Source of the DNA: Nitrospirota bacterium
GTDB taxonomy: Bacteria; Nitrospirota; JACRHJ01
DNA length: 64,000 nucleotides
Reading direction: 5' to 3'
Assembly (NCBI GenBank): GCA_021784575.1
Contig: JAJYHX010000003.1
Span: forward strand, 1 to 64,000
A program made the translations under genes and the position numbers. Every line of letters starts with the position of its first letter. Positions within the stretch are counted from its first letter, which is position 1. Below the pieces are notes generated by a model. It was not told the DNA's origin. It saw only the letters and a program-made list of their open reading frames with translations, and did not search any database. Positions 49,481-59,152 of the stretch are shown here, in pieces.

Positions 49481-50935
49481 TCAGGAGGGCGGGTTTAGGG
49501 GTTTACCCTTGAATAACTGGAACTTGCCGTATTCATGAACAAGGCTAAGACGTTCCTTGAGGTATTCCGGCAGGTTGTCCCCTCTTTGAAAAACAAAGAA
49601 ATTGTCCGAACCGGGTTGAAGGAATGTTTCGGCGGCCTTTAAGTTATGGGCCAGGATTGCCTTGCCGCCCGAATAAAATCCGGCGGAATACGGTTTATTG
49701 AAAAGATACACCAGCTTACACTCCGGGCCGGGACGATAACGGTAATACGCCTCCACCTCATCCTTCTGGCATTTAAACGACTGGAGCGGCCTTCCAAAAA
49801 CCACTATCGCGGCAAAACATACCGGGAGCAGCAGGCCGGAGAAGAGCATCAACCGCCCTACACGCTTATTGTCATGGTCTTTGCTTATTATTTCACCGAG
49901 CAGGAGCGAAAAAGCGGGCATTCCGGGCAGGACATATGTCCAGATGATGTTGCCGGCGAGCGTAAAAAATATCATCGGAGTCAAAGCCCATAGAAGCATG
50001 TATGAGCCCCATCCGTCGTTTGTAATGCCCGAAGCCTTTGATTTGTCTTTCAAAAGCGCTCTTATGAAGATAATGCCCCAGGGAAGCGTTGCGGCCAGCC
50101 AGTAGAGCCATATTGCCCCCCTGAAAGTGGGATGGGTATAGCCGTATTTATCGCCGTGCCAGCTACTGTCCACGAACCTTAAGATATGCTCTCCTATGAG
50201 AAAATATTTAAGGAAACCGGGCGAGTAGATTTCTGCGGCTATATACCAGGGAACAGCTATGACGAGCATCAAAATACTGCCCTTGACCCACGGCAAGCCT
50301 TCCCAGGCCTCCTTTACCTTTTTCTTCCATAATACCCACACGCCTATCGGGAACATCGTCAGGACAACCGCCACCGGACCTTTTGCGAGAAGACCAATGC
50401 CCAGGGCAATAAAGAAAACATATGCCCAGACCCGCTTTTTATCCGCGCCGGAGATTGCGTTCCAGAATGCCGCCATCGCCAGGGTCGTCGAAAACACCAG
50501 AGACGGATCCGTCATTACTCCGCCGCTTATGATAAAGAAGACAGGGGTGGTCCAAAGCACTATCGACGAGGCAAGGGCGCAATCCTTCCCGCCCCTTTTT
50601 TTGGCAAGCGCATAAACCAGCCAGAACATCCCGAGAGAATACAGAAAGGACGGCAGCCGCACCGCGAATTCGTTTATGCCGAAGATTAGCATCGAAGCGG
50701 CGGAAGACCATGTCGAAAGCGGCGGCTTGGCCCAGAACGGCACGCCGTAATGATATTGCGGCATGACCCATATCCCGGTCTCAACCATCTTACGGGCTAT
50801 CTCCGCATAGCGGGATTCCGTATCGTCGAACAATGGATAAAAACCCATTGTTATCAATCGGATAGCTATCGCAATAATCAGTATTGCCGTCAATAGCCAA
50901 GGCCGGTTGTCGAGTATTCTTTTAACTGAACGCAC
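49481..50935 (-). CDS. GT39/ArnT-like membrane glycosyltransferase
   Basis: A protein of 484 residues with about 11 membrane segments. The first periplasmic loop MGFYPLFDDTESRYAEIARK holds the catalytic acidic pair of the PMT/ArnT family. KPPLSTWSSAASMLIFGINE and FAVRLPSFLYSLGMFWLVYA follow. It transfers a sugar from a polyprenyl-phosphate donor to lipid A, a protein or another glycan. The acceptor is not readable here. The C-terminal about 100 residues are periplasmic. Confidence 0.87.
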   Translation of the reverse strand: MRSVKRILDNRPWLLTAILIIAIAIRLITMGFYPLFDDTESRYAEIARKMVETGIWVMPQYHYGVPFWAKPPLSTWSSAASMLIFGINEFAVRLPSFLYSLGMFWLVYALAKKRGGKDCALASSIVLWTTPVFFIISGGVMTDPSLVFSTTLAMAAFWNAISGADKKRVWAYVFFIALGIGLLAKGPVAVVLTMFPIGVWVLWKKKVKEAWEGLPWVKGSILMLVIAVPWYIAAEIYSPGFLKYFLIGEHILRFVDSSWHGDKYGYTHPTFRGAIWLYWLAATLPWGIIFIRALLKDKSKASGITNDGWGSYMLLWALTPMIFFTLAGNIIWTYVLPGMPAFSLLLGEIISKDHDNKRVGRLMLFSGLLLPVCFAAIVVFGRPLQSFKCQKDEVEAYYRYRPGPECKLVYLFNKPYSAGFYSGGKAILAHNLKAAETFLQPGSDNFFVFQRGDNLPEYLKERLSLVHEYGKFQLFKGKPLNPPS

Positions 50936-51089
50936 GGCGCTATTCTACACTGATTCAGGGCGCGCTTCAACAACAAAAACACTCGGGAAAGAACCTGAAA
51001 AACGGCCTCCAACGGCCTGTCCCGCGGCATCATAAAACCTCCCGGGGCGCCGTAAAAAGCCCTGTAATCGGCCCGCCGATAAAAATCTG

Positions 51090-51117
51090 TTGCCACAATC
51101 CCGTGTTGTGTTAAAAT
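51090..51117 (+). promoter_or_regulatory. Sigma70-type promoter of the NYN-hisS run
   Basis: TTGCCA (51090-51095), 16 bases, TAAAAT (51112-51117), about 42 bases before ATG 51160. Confidence 0.55.
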
Positions 51118-51159
51118 ACCTCTCTACTTTTACTTGACTATAAAAAAAAGGGCATGACC

Positions 51160-52023
51160 ATGTCGTCTTTTGCAAAGGTGGGCGTATTTGTGGATAACGA
51201 GAACATCCGCAGGAACGGCGGGTTCGGCATGAGGTATGAAATCCTCCGGAACTTCGCCTGCCGGGGCAATGCGGAACCCATACGCCTGAACGCATACGTG
51301 TCATTCGACAGGCGGCGGGCCGAGAAGGACAGCGACTACAGGATAAACATAAACAAGTTCTTCTCTTCCATCCGCGACACCGGTTTTAAGGTAATCGAGA
51401 AGGAAGTAAAGTGGTTTACGAACGAGGACGGCACGGAGTTCGGAAAAGCCAACGCCGACCTCGACATGGCCGTTGACGCGCTCCTTCAGTCCGAGAGCCT
51501 TGAAAGGGTTATACTCGCGACAGGCGACGGCGACTTCGTGCAGGTCGTCCGGGCGCTTCAGAACAAGGGGTGCCGGGTGGAGGTAATATCCTTCGACAAC
51601 GTCTCCCAGGAGCTTCGTCGCGAGTGCGACATGTTCGTCTCCGGGTATCTCATCCCCGACCTCCTGCCTGTCAAGGACCGCCGCGACCCGGCTCGAACCG
51701 GCACGGCCGGCAGGCCGGGATGGGGCGAGGTAGGTTCGAGGGTTCGGGGGACGTGCTATTTCTACAAGCAGGACGACAACTTCGGGTTTATGAAGTTCCA
51801 GAAGAAGATAGGCGAGATATGCATCGTGGACAGCCGGGAAAAGGAGTCTCCCTACAACACGATTTATTTTAATAAGGCCGCCCTGCAGAACAATTTCGAC
51901 CTCTCCGAACTCCCCAGCCGCAACTACGTCTTCGAGTTCACGATTAAGGAGAAGTCTATCCGGGGCGAGACCAAGCCCGTCGCGGACGAGATAGACTTGC
52001 TGTACAAATATTCTAATATATAA
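51160..52023 (+). CDS. NYN-domain (LabA/PIN-like) protein with C-terminal OB-fold-like domain
   Basis: A protein of 287 residues from ATG 51160 (AAGGG seven bases upstream, the ATG at 51154 is too close). The NYN nuclease-like domain covers about 1-165 with acidic motifs VGVFVDNENIRR, KANADLDMAVDALL and LATGDGDFVQVVRAL, then RRECDMFVSGYLIPD. The C-terminal part, about 190-270 (GTCYFYKQDDNFGFMKFQ, TIYFNKAAL), resembles a cold-shock/OB RNA-binding fold. RNA processing is a reasonable inference. It lies 9 bases upstream of hisS. Confidence 0.82.
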   Translation: MSSFAKVGVFVDNENIRRNGGFGMRYEILRNFACRGNAEPIRLNAYVSFDRRRAEKDSDYRININKFFSSIRDTGFKVIEKEVKWFTNEDGTEFGKANADLDMAVDALLQSESLERVILATGDGDFVQVVRALQNKGCRVEVISFDNVSQELRRECDMFVSGYLIPDLLPVKDRRDPARTGTAGRPGWGEVGSRVRGTCYFYKQDDNFGFMKFQKKIGEICIVDSREKESPYNTIYFNKAALQNNFDLSELPSRNYVFEFTIKEKSIRGETKPVADEIDLLYKYSNI

Positions 52024-52032
52024 ATTTTGCCA

Positions 52033-53295
52033 ATGCTTACCCAAGCCATAAAAGGCGTTAAAGACATATTGCCGGAGGATTCGCCAAAGTGGCGGCGCCT
52101 TGAGGATGCCGTCCGGAAATTATTCTCCGATTACGGATTCTCCGAAATCCGCACGCCGATAATCGAGCATACGGTTCTCTTCGCCCGGAGCATCGGGGCC
52201 ACCTCAGACATTGTCGAAAAGGAGATGTACGCATTCAAAGACCAGGGCGGAGACGAGATAACCTTAAGGCCCGAAGGCACGGCGGGCGTCGTGCGGGCGT
52301 ATGCAGAGCACAAGCTCTTCGCCTCCCGGCCGGTTACGAAGGTATATTACATGGGGCCGATGTTCAGGCGGGAGCGCCCCCAGGCGGGGAGATTAAGACA
52401 GTTCCATCAAATAGGCGTCGAGGCCCTTGGCGTATCCGAACCTGGGATTGACGTCGATGTCCTGGCGGCGCTTGTCGAGCTTTTTGGCAGGCTCGAAGCG
52501 CAAGGGGTCGAGCTTCACATAAATTCCCTGGGCTGCAAGGACTGCCGGGCGGCATACAAGGCCGCGCTTAAGGACTTCCTGATGCGGAAAACAGATTCTC
52601 TCTGCCCGGACTGCCAAAGGCGCATCGAGACGAACCCCCTGCGCGCGCTGGACTGCAAATCCGAGCGCTGTAAGGCCGCCACAGCCGACGCGCCGATGAT
52701 GTCGGAATATCTCGACGGCGATTGCCGGGCGCATTTCGAGAGTGTGAAACAGGGACTTGACGACCTTGGAATACAATACGTCGTAGATCCGCGCATGGTC
52801 AGGGGACTCGATTACTACACCCGCACGACCTTCGAGATGATTGCCGTGGACAAGCAGGGCGCGCAGAACGCCGTCGCCGCAGGCGGCAGATACGACGGCC
52901 TCGTGGAAGAAATCGGCGGGCCGTCAACTCCCGGAATCGGTTTCGCCATCGGAGTTGAACGGCTGTTGATGATGCTCCCGGAGGCGGGAAACGGCGCGGG
53001 CTCTCCACAGGTATATATCGCGGCGATTGGCGGCCGGGCGGAAAGGTTCGGGCAGAAGCTCGCGGACGAACTCAGGAAGTGCGGGATTCCCGCGGAGCGC
53101 GATTACTCGCCCGGGGGCCTCAAGAACCAGATGAAGAAGGCCGACCGTTCCGGCGCTTCGTTCACAGCCATAATCGGCGAGGACGAGATGGCCAGGGGTG
53201 CGGCTATTATCAGGGACATGAAGAGCCGTGAGCAAACAGAAGTAAGATTCGACAGGCTGGTCGAAGAAATCAAAACACTGACAAGGTCATTATGA
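52033..53295 (+). CDS. hisS: Histidyl-tRNA synthetase
   Basis: A protein of 420 residues from ATG 52033. Class II motifs: IKGVKDILPED, TLRPEGTAGVVRAY (motif 2 region), RRERPQAGRLRQFHQIGVEA, and the HisA motifs GLDYYTRTTFEMI and AAGGRYDGL with PGIGFAIGVERL (motif 3). The C-terminal anticodon-binding domain runs from about 330. A zinc-like CKDCRAAYKAALKDF/CPDC pair near 180-200 is common in family members. No good ribosome site is seen. Coupling to the upstream gene is likely. Confidence 0.96.
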   Translation: MLTQAIKGVKDILPEDSPKWRRLEDAVRKLFSDYGFSEIRTPIIEHTVLFARSIGATSDIVEKEMYAFKDQGGDEITLRPEGTAGVVRAYAEHKLFASRPVTKVYYMGPMFRRERPQAGRLRQFHQIGVEALGVSEPGIDVDVLAALVELFGRLEAQGVELHINSLGCKDCRAAYKAALKDFLMRKTDSLCPDCQRRIETNPLRALDCKSERCKAATADAPMMSEYLDGDCRAHFESVKQGLDDLGIQYVVDPRMVRGLDYYTRTTFEMIAVDKQGAQNAVAAGGRYDGLVEEIGGPSTPGIGFAIGVERLLMMLPEAGNGAGSPQVYIAAIGGRAERFGQKLADELRKCGIPAERDYSPGGLKNQMKKADRSGASFTAIIGEDEMARGAAIIRDMKSREQTEVRFDRLVEEIKTLTRSL

Positions 53296-53798
53296 AAATA
53301 ATCTGCATATCGGACACGCACATCGAAAACGGCGACAAGAAACTCCCAACAGTTCTTACACGCGCCCTGGAAGGCGCAGACCTCATACTCCATGCCGGGG
53401 ACATAACCTCTTTGGAAGTGATTGACGAACTCCGTACCTATGCAAAGGTCGAGGCCGTGGCGGGGAACATGGACGGCTTCGATGTCGCCGCAAAGCTCCC
53501 GGAGAAGACGATAATCCAGGCAGGTAATTTCCGCATCGGGCTTATCCACGGCGGCGGAAGCGTCCGGGACCTGGAAGAGCGCGTAGTCAGGATGTTCCGG
53601 AACGATGACGTGGACTGCATCGTCTACGGGCATTCGCACAGGGCGAATATCGAGCGCCGACCGGTTGACCGGCTTCAGCGAAAGAGCGTCCTGCTCGTGA
53701 ACCCCGGAAGCCCGACAGACCGCGTCCACGCAAAGGAAAACTCATACGCCGTGATTACGGCTGACGAAGGACTCCACGCGGAGATAATAAAGATATAG
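53292..53798 (+). CDS. YfcE/MJ0936-type metallophosphodiesterase
   Basis: A protein of 168 residues with all metallophosphatase motifs: IICISDTHIEN, ILHAGDITSLE, VAGNMDGFD (GNMD variant of GNHD), LIHGGGSV (variant of GHxxG) and VYGHSHRANIE, then VNPGSPTDRV. It would cleave phosphodiesters using two metal ions. The substrate is unknown. The start overlaps the hisS stop as ATGA. Confidence 0.9.
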   Translation: MKIICISDTHIENGDKKLPTVLTRALEGADLILHAGDITSLEVIDELRTYAKVEAVAGNMDGFDVAAKLPEKTIIQAGNFRIGLIHGGGSVRDLEERVVRMFRNDDVDCIVYGHSHRANIERRPVDRLQRKSVLLVNPGSPTDRVHAKENSYAVITADEGLHAEIIKI

Positions 53799-53799
53799 C

Positions 53800-54342
53800 A
53801 TGGAACCATACAAACTGCTCGAAAAATATTATTTCGCAAACTCCAGCACATACAACTTCCTCGTAACGCACAGCAGGGCGGTGGCGGACCTCGCTCTCAA
53901 GGCGGCGGGGCGGATAAAGCACTTAAACCCTGATTTGCAGTTCATCGAGGAGGCGGCCCTCCTGCACGATATAGCCATATTCAAGGTAAACGCGCCGAAG
54001 ATAGGCTGCATCGGCCCGATGCTGTATGTCGAGCACGGCTACCTCGGACGCGAGTTGCTGGAGCAGGAAGGCTATCCCAGGCACGCGCTTGTCTGCGAGA
54101 GACACGTCGGCTGCGGGCTGTCGGCTGATGATATACGGAAATACAGGCTCCCACTGCCGGAACGCGAGATGATACCCGTTACGCTGGAGGAAAAAATAAT
54201 CTGCTGGGCGGACAAGTTCTTCTCGAAGGTCCCGCATCGCCTGACAGAGGAAAAGCCGCTTGAGGCCGTCCGGAAGATGGTGTCAAATTACGGCGACGAG
54301 CAGCTAAAAAGATTCGACGAGTGGCAGACGATGTTCGGATAG
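53800..54342 (+). CDS. HD-domain hydrolase
   Basis: A protein of 180 residues. The HD motifs are SRAVADLALKAA (first His in THSR), EEAALLHDIAIFK (the HD pair), CERHVGCGL and EEKIICWADKFFS. Members hydrolyse phosphomonoesters or phosphodiesters of nucleotides. The substrate is unknown. It starts one base after the phosphodiesterase stop, so both are probably made together. Confidence 0.88.
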   Translation: MEPYKLLEKYYFANSSTYNFLVTHSRAVADLALKAAGRIKHLNPDLQFIEEAALLHDIAIFKVNAPKIGCIGPMLYVEHGYLGRELLEQEGYPRHALVCERHVGCGLSADDIRKYRLPLPEREMIPVTLEEKIICWADKFFSKVPHRLTEEKPLEAVRKMVSNYGDEQLKRFDEWQTMFG

Positions 54343-54371
54343 ATGGCGTCGAAACGCCATAAGTTGGAATT

Positions 54372-54402
54372 AAAAAAGCCCCCGGTTTCCGGGGGCTTTT
54401 GA
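54372..54402. terminator. Bidirectional terminator between HD gene and rplQ
   Basis: AAAAAAGCCCCCGG, loop TTT, CCGGGGGCTTTT. The A-run and T-run serve both convergent genes. Confidence 0.9.
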
Positions 54403-54417
54403 TTTATAAGCTTTCGT

Positions 54418-54996
54418 TTATTCTTCCGGTTTCTTTTCTTCGGCAGGCGCCGGAGCCTTGGCCTTCTCTACCACCTCGGCGGAGGCGGCTTCTTTCGGCG
54501 CGGCGGCCTCGGGCGCTTCCTCTTTTTTCTTCCTGCCCCTCTTCGGCTTCTCGGCGGCTGGCGCCTCAGCCGGCGCGGCCACGGCAGTGGCGGTCGGCTT
54601 ACCAGCTTCGGCTTCCTTCTTAGCCGCAGGCGCTGCGCCTTCCTTGTCAACAAGTTCTATTATCGCCATCGACGCGGAATCTCCCAGACGCACGCGGGAC
54701 TTTATTACCCTCGTGTACCCGCCGTTACGCTCCGCGGAGCGGGGCGCAATCTCGCTGAAGAGCTTTGCGACGACATCGCGGCTCTGGATGTAGGAGAACG
54801 CCATCCTCTTGGCGTTTAAGTCTCCCTTCTTCCCAAGGGTAATCATCCTGTCCGCGATGCCGCGGATTTCCTTGGCCTTCGCCTCTGTCGTCTCGATGTG
54901 CCCGTGCTCAAGAAGCGAGGTCACGAGGTTCCTGAAAAGAGCCTTCCTGTGGCTCGAATTCCTGCCGAACTGCCTTCCCGCAAGCCTGTGTCGCAT
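54418..54996 (-). CDS. rplQ: Ribosomal protein L17 with Ala/Lys-rich C-terminal tail
   Basis: Residues 1-118 are an ordinary L17 ([20 protein letters not shown] to [12 protein letters not shown]). About 74 more residues rich in Ala, Glu, Pro and Lys follow, including [11 protein letters not shown]. Tails of this kind occur in some bacterial L17 proteins. It is the last gene of the alpha operon. Confidence 0.95.
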   Translation of the reverse strand: MRHRLAGRQFGRNSSHRKALFRNLVTSLLEHGHIETTEAKAKEIRGIADRMITLGKKGDLNAKRMAFSYIQSRDVVAKLFSEIAPRSAERNGGYTRVIKSRVRLGDSASMAIIELVDKEGAAPAAKKEAEAGKPTATAVAAPAEAPAAEKPKRGRKKKEEAPEAAAPKEAASAEVVEKAKAPAPAEEKKPEE

Positions 54997-55022
54997 GAAA
55001 TTATATCCCTTCCTTTATACGC

Positions 55023-56033
55023 TTAGACGCCGGATTTCTGCAGCGATTTCTCAAACGCCCTGAGTTTCTCGTTGTCTATCTTCATTCCGAACGAAAGTCC
55101 CATCTCCGAGAGTATCTCCTTTATCTCGTTTAAGGATTTCCTGCCGAAGTTCTTGGTCTTCAGCATCTCGCCCTCGGACTTCTGAACGAGGTCTGCGATG
55201 GTCTTGATGTTGGCGTTCTTCAGGCAGTTCGCCGAGCGCACGGAGAGCTCAAGCTCGTTAACGCTCCTGAGGAGGTTCTCATTGAACTTGTCCTCGATCT
55301 CCTCCGCCTCGGTTTCTATCATCTCGCCCTCTTCCTCGAAGTTGATGAATATGCCGAGATGGTCCTTCAAAATTTTTGCGGCGTATGCAACCGCGTCGTC
55401 CGGGCGGACGCTGCCGTCCGTAAGAACTTCCATTATCAGCTTGTCGTAGTCGGTCTCTTGTCCCACGCGCGCGCTTTCCACCCAGAAGTTGACCTTCTGA
55501 ATGGGCGAGTATATGGAGTCTATCGGTATCACGCCTATCGGCATGTCAGGCTCCTTGTTCTTCTCGGAAGACACATAGCCGCGGCCTTTCTTCACGGCCA
55601 TCTCTATCGTAAAACGGGTGTCCTTGTCAAGCGTCGCTATCAGGAGGTCGGGGGTCAGTACTTCGATGTCGGCATCGGTGTCGATATGGGAGCCGTAGAC
55701 CGCGCCGGGACCTTCGACATCTATCGTAATGGTCTTCGGCTTGTCGGTATGCATCTTGAAGCGAAGCTTCTTTATATTTAATATTATGTCCGTGACGTCT
55801 TCGACAACCCCAGGAACGGAAGAGAACTCGTGCAGGACGTTCTCTATCTTTATGGAGGTAACGGCGGCGCCTTCCAGCGACGAGAGCAATACCCTGCGGA
55901 GCGAATTTCCGATAGTTGTGCCGAAACCCCGCTCGAAAGGTTCCGCGCTGAACTTGCCGTAGGTGTTCGTCAGCGAATCCGCCTCGAACTCCAGCTTTTT
56001 GGGGATCTGGAATCCCTTTAGCTTCATTGTCAT
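55023..56033 (-). CDS. rpoA: RNA polymerase alpha subunit
   Basis: A protein of 336 residues. The N-terminal domain has [20 protein letters not shown], which nucleates polymerase assembly, and the C-terminal domain has [20 protein letters not shown] and [15 protein letters not shown], the UP-element/activator contact. AGGAG six bases upstream supports ATG 56033, with an alternative ATG at 56027. It sits between rpsD and rplQ as usual. Confidence 0.98.
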   Translation of the reverse strand: MTMKLKGFQIPKKLEFEADSLTNTYGKFSAEPFERGFGTTIGNSLRRVLLSSLEGAAVTSIKIENVLHEFSSVPGVVEDVTDIILNIKKLRFKMHTDKPKTITIDVEGPGAVYGSHIDTDADIEVLTPDLLIATLDKDTRFTIEMAVKKGRGYVSSEKNKEPDMPIGVIPIDSIYSPIQKVNFWVESARVGQETDYDKLIMEVLTDGSVRPDDAVAYAAKILKDHLGIFINFEEEGEMIETEAEEIEDKFNENLLRSVNELELSVRSANCLKNANIKTIADLVQKSEGEMLKTKNFGRKSLNEIKEILSEMGLSFGMKIDNEKLRAFEKSLQKSGV

Positions 56034-56107
56034 TAACCTCTCCTTGTCGGTTTCTTTGAAACTCTAAAAGGAGACCGGAAACCTCATTGCCCCCGGTCTT
56101 TCCTTCT

Positions 56108-56734
56108 TTATTTCGAGTAAAGCTCGACTATGAGGTTCTCGTTTATAGGCAATGCGATGTCCTCCCTTGAAGGCGCGGACAGTACTTTCCCCTTCAGGTT
56201 CTGCTTGTCCAGTTCCAGCCAGGCCGGCAAACCCTTCCTGTCCATAGCCGCCGCCAGTTCCTGGAACCGAAGCGACGCCCTGCCCTTCTCGTTCAGGGAT
56301 ATTTCGTCTCCGACCTTCACGATAAAGGAAGGGATGTTAACCATCCTGCCGTTGACCAGGAAGTGCCCGTGGGAAACCAAGGCCCTCGCTTCTTTACGAG
56401 ACGCGCCGAGACCCAGCCTGAATATGACGTTATCGAGCCTGCGCTCAAGGAGTTGGAGCAGGTTCTCGCCGGTCACGCCCCTCATGCGGGCGGCCTTGAG
56501 ATAATAGCCTCTGAACTGCTGTTCCAGCACGCCGTAAATCCGGCGAACCTTCTGCTTCTCGCGGAGCTGCACGCCGTAGTCCGATACTTTGGCTCTGCCC
56601 TGCCCGTGCTGTCCGGGCGCATAAGTCCTTCGCTCCACCGCGCATTTCTCGGTAAAGCAACGGTCGCCTTTCAAAAAGAGCTTGATGGTCTCCCTCCTGC
56701 ACTGCCTGCAGACAGGACCCGTATATCTCGCCAA
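56108..56734 (-). CDS. rpsD: Ribosomal protein S4
   Basis: A protein of 208 residues with a zinc-finger-like N-terminus ([28 protein letters not shown]) and a C-terminal S4 RNA-binding domain ([30 protein letters not shown]). It binds 16S rRNA early in small-subunit assembly. In the alpha operon S4 commonly represses translation, but no binding structure was identified here. Confidence 0.97.
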   Translation of the reverse strand: MARYTGPVCRQCRRETIKLFLKGDRCFTEKCAVERRTYAPGQHGQGRAKVSDYGVQLREKQKVRRIYGVLEQQFRGYYLKAARMRGVTGENLLQLLERRLDNVIFRLGLGASRKEARALVSHGHFLVNGRMVNIPSFIVKVGDEISLNEKGRASLRFQELAAAMDRKGLPAWLELDKQNLKGKVLSAPSREDIALPINENLIVELYSK

Positions 56735-56765
56735 AATTTCCCTCCTGTGTCAGCTGAACCTTATA

Positions 56766-57158
56766 TTAAACCCTTCGCCTCTTGGGCGGTCGGCATCCGT
56801 TGTGCGGTATGGGCGTAACGTCCCGTATCGCCGAAATATCCAGCCCTGCGGATTGAAGGGCCCTTATAGCTGATTCCCGCCCCGCGCCCGGCCCCTTCAC
56901 CCATACCTCGACGCTCCTCATTCCCTGATCCATCGCCTTCTTCCCGGCGTTCTCAGATGCCATTTGTGCGGCGAACGGGGTGCTCTTCCTGGAACCCTTA
57001 AAACCCTGGTTGCCCGCGCTCGACCAGCATACGACGTTTCCGTTCTGGTCGGTTATGCTTACGATAGTGTTGTTGAAAGAGGCAAAGATATGCGCCACCC
57101 CTGTCGGGATGTTCTTCCTCTCCTTCTTCGGGCCGCCTCTCTTGGCAGGTACAGCCAT
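56766..57158 (-). CDS. rpsK: Ribosomal protein S11
   Basis: A protein of 130 residues ([60 protein letters not shown]). AGGAGG precedes ATG 57158. A 143-base gap with a GTGTTCGTG/CACGAACAC inverted pair separates it from rpsM, wider than normal for this operon. Confidence 0.97.
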   Translation of the reverse strand: MAVPAKRGGPKKERKNIPTGVAHIFASFNNTIVSITDQNGNVVCWSSAGNQGFKGSRKSTPFAAQMASENAGKKAMDQGMRSVEVWVKGPGAGRESAIRALQSAGLDISAIRDVTPIPHNGCRPPKRRRV

Positions 57159-57301
57159 TTTACCTCCTGATCTTTAAAATAACGTTATTTCGTGTTCGTA
57201 AAACCTAAAAACCATAATAACCAGCGCCTTATAACGCCATACCGCCGTTTCATTCCACAGCTTTCACGAACACGACGGACGAGCCACAAACACGGCGTTT
57301 G

Positions 57302-57679
57302 TTACTTCACGGCCTTCTTCTTGCCTGCGACAGTGCGTTTCGGCCCCTTGCGGGTGCGCGCGTTGGTCTTTGTCCTCTGGCCGCGGACAGGCATCCCGCG
57401 CCTGTGGCGAAGCCCCCTGTAGCAGCCGATGTCCATCAGCCTTTTTATGGCCATGGTGCGGTCCCTGCGAAGGTCGCCCTCAACCTTAAAAGACCTGTCG
57501 ATTACTTCCCTGAGACGGTTTACCTCCGTCTCCGTAAGATCCTTGACCCTCGTATCCGGGCTTACGCCCGCCTCGGCCAGAATCTTCTGCGCAGAGGCGC
57601 GCCCTATCCCGAAGATATAGGTAAGGCCTATCTCGATCCTTTTTTCTCTTGGCAGGTCAACGCCTGCAATCCTTGCCAA
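57302..57679 (-). CDS. rpsM: Ribosomal protein S13
   Basis: A protein of 125 residues ([59 protein letters not shown]). The basic C-terminus [20 protein letters not shown] reaches into the decoding site. rpmJ lies 22 bases upstream. Confidence 0.97.
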   Translation of the reverse strand: MARIAGVDLPREKRIEIGLTYIFGIGRASAQKILAEAGVSPDTRVKDLTETEVNRLREVIDRSFKVEGDLRRDRTMAIKRLMDIGCYRGLRHRRGMPVRGQRTKTNARTRKGPKRTVAGKKKAVK

Positions 57680-57701
57680 TGCACCCTCCTTGGGCCGGTT
57701 G

Positions 57702-57815
57702 TTAACCCTGCCGCTGTTTGTGTCTCGGGTTCACGCAAATGACCCGGACTGTGCCTTTCCTCTTTATGATCTTGCACTTGTCGCAGATCTTTTTTACCGA
57801 CGAACGGACTTTCAT
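57702..57815 (-). CDS. rpmJ: Ribosomal protein L36
   Basis: A 37-residue protein, [20 protein letters not shown] followed by [17 protein letters not shown]. The C-x2-C...C...H zinc ligands are intact. It lies between infA and rpsM, as in the usual gene order. Confidence 0.95.
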   Translation of the reverse strand: MKVRSSVKKICDKCKIIKRKGTVRVICVNPRHKQRQG

Positions 57816-58058
57816 GGTTGAAACCTCTTATTTTAACCTGTACGGGCAAACAGCCTGTTGCGTAATACGCACCCGCGTTGATTGCCAAGCCCCTTAGTCC
57901 AGCTCCATTATTTGAAACGGCCCGGAGTCGTTCAAATGTTGAGCAGCCCCCCCTGATTAAACGGCCCACTAAGTTGCACGGCCGGCTTATTCGAGCCGTA
58001 AGCCATTCCCCGCCGGCGCCGCGCTTGCAGAGTATCCGGTCGGCCTGATCCGGCCTAC

Positions 58059-58277
58059 TTATTTGAACCTGTATGTTATCCTGCCCCTGGTCAGGTCGTA
58101 TGGGGAAAGCTCGACTGTAACCCTGTCGCCCGGAAGTATCTTGATAAAGTGCATCCTCATTTTCCCGGAAATATGAGCGAGCACAATATGTCCGTTTTCG
58201 AGCTCTACCCGGAACATCGCGTTCGGCAGGGTCTCAAGTATCTTGCCCTGCACCTCAATCGCGTCTTCCTTGGCCAT
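58059..58277 (-). CDS. infA: Translation initiation factor IF-1
   Basis: A 72-residue protein from ATG 58277 ([20 protein letters not shown]), the family's exact length, with AAAGGA five bases upstream. The OB fold includes [19 protein letters not shown] and [14 protein letters not shown] frame start at 58319 would add 14 residues and was rejected. Confidence 0.97.
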   Translation of the reverse strand: MAKEDAIEVQGKILETLPNAMFRVELENGHIVLAHISGKMRMHFIKILPGDRVTVELSPYDLTRGRITYRFK

Positions 58278-58403
58278 TAGGTTCCTTTGTTTTCCGGTAA
58301 TTACAGAACGACCGAACACCCGCCTGGCCGCCGGTCACTTAATATCGCGTTAATACGGGCTTGCTTTTCGACACAACTCCTGCTTATGCCGAAGCCGACT
58401 ACC

Positions 58404-59150
58404 CTATTCCGCCGTCAGTATTACCGGCCCGTTTTCGGTAATCGCAATCGTATGCTCAAAATGGGCCGATGGCATGCGGTCTACCGTGACAGCAGTCCAG
58501 CCATCCTTCATGATAACCGTGCCAGGCTTGCCCATGTTTATCATCGGTTCGATAGCGATTGTCATCCCGGCCTTGAGCCTTGGCCCCTGTCCCGGAGGGC
58601 CAAAATTAGGAACCTGCGGCTCCTCGTGCAGGCTCCTGCCGATGCCGTGCCCGACAAACTCGCGCACCACGGAATATCCGAACGACTCGGCAAAAACCTG
58701 CACAGCGTTTGATATGTCCGAGACGCGGTTACCGACGACGGCTTTTTTTATTCCCCGGTAAAGCGACGCTTCCGTCACTTCCAGGAGCTTCTTCAGGTCA
58801 GGCGATATATCGCCGACGGGGACGGTTATTGCGGCATCTCCGTAAAACCCGTCCACCACCGCGCCGAGGTCCAGTCCGATTATCTCGCCTTCCTTCACAA
58901 CCCTGCCGGAAGGTATCCCATGCACAACAACTTCATTGATGGACGCGCACAGGCTGTTGGGATAACCGAGGTAGCCTTTAAACGCCGGTTTCCCGCCGTG
59001 TTTGATTATATATTCCTCGGCTGCCGCATCCAGGCTCTTGGTGGTTATGCCCGGCTTTATGGTTTCCCGGAGCCTTGCCAGCGCCCCGGCGACTATACGG
59101 CAGGCCGCCCGGATATTCTCCACCTCGCCAGGCGACTTCAGGATTATCAC
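58404..59150 (-). CDS. map: Methionine aminopeptidase type I
   Basis: A protein of 248 residues that removes initiator methionine. Metal ligands are in IGLDLGAVVDGFYGDAAITV (two Asp), GHGIGRSLHEEPQ (His), TIAIEPMINMG (Glu) and FEHTIAITENGPVILT (Glu). It starts two bases after the adk stop, in the normal spc order adk-map-infA. Confidence 0.97.
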   Translation of the reverse strand: MIILKSPGEVENIRAACRIVAGALARLRETIKPGITTKSLDAAAEEYIIKHGGKPAFKGYLGYPNSLCASINEVVVHGIPSGRVVKEGEIIGLDLGAVVDGFYGDAAITVPVGDISPDLKKLLEVTEASLYRGIKKAVVGNRVSDISNAVQVFAESFGYSVVREFVGHGIGRSLHEEPQVPNFGPPGQGPRLKAGMTIAIEPMINMGKPGTVIMKDGWTAVTVDRMPSAHFEHTIAITENGPVILTAE

Positions 59151-59152
59151 TG

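Noticed and set aside
57816-58058. Possible small gene or regulatory RNA between infA and rpmJ
   Set aside because: The 243-base gap has no frame with a ribosome site and no recognised RNA structure. Nothing could be supported.
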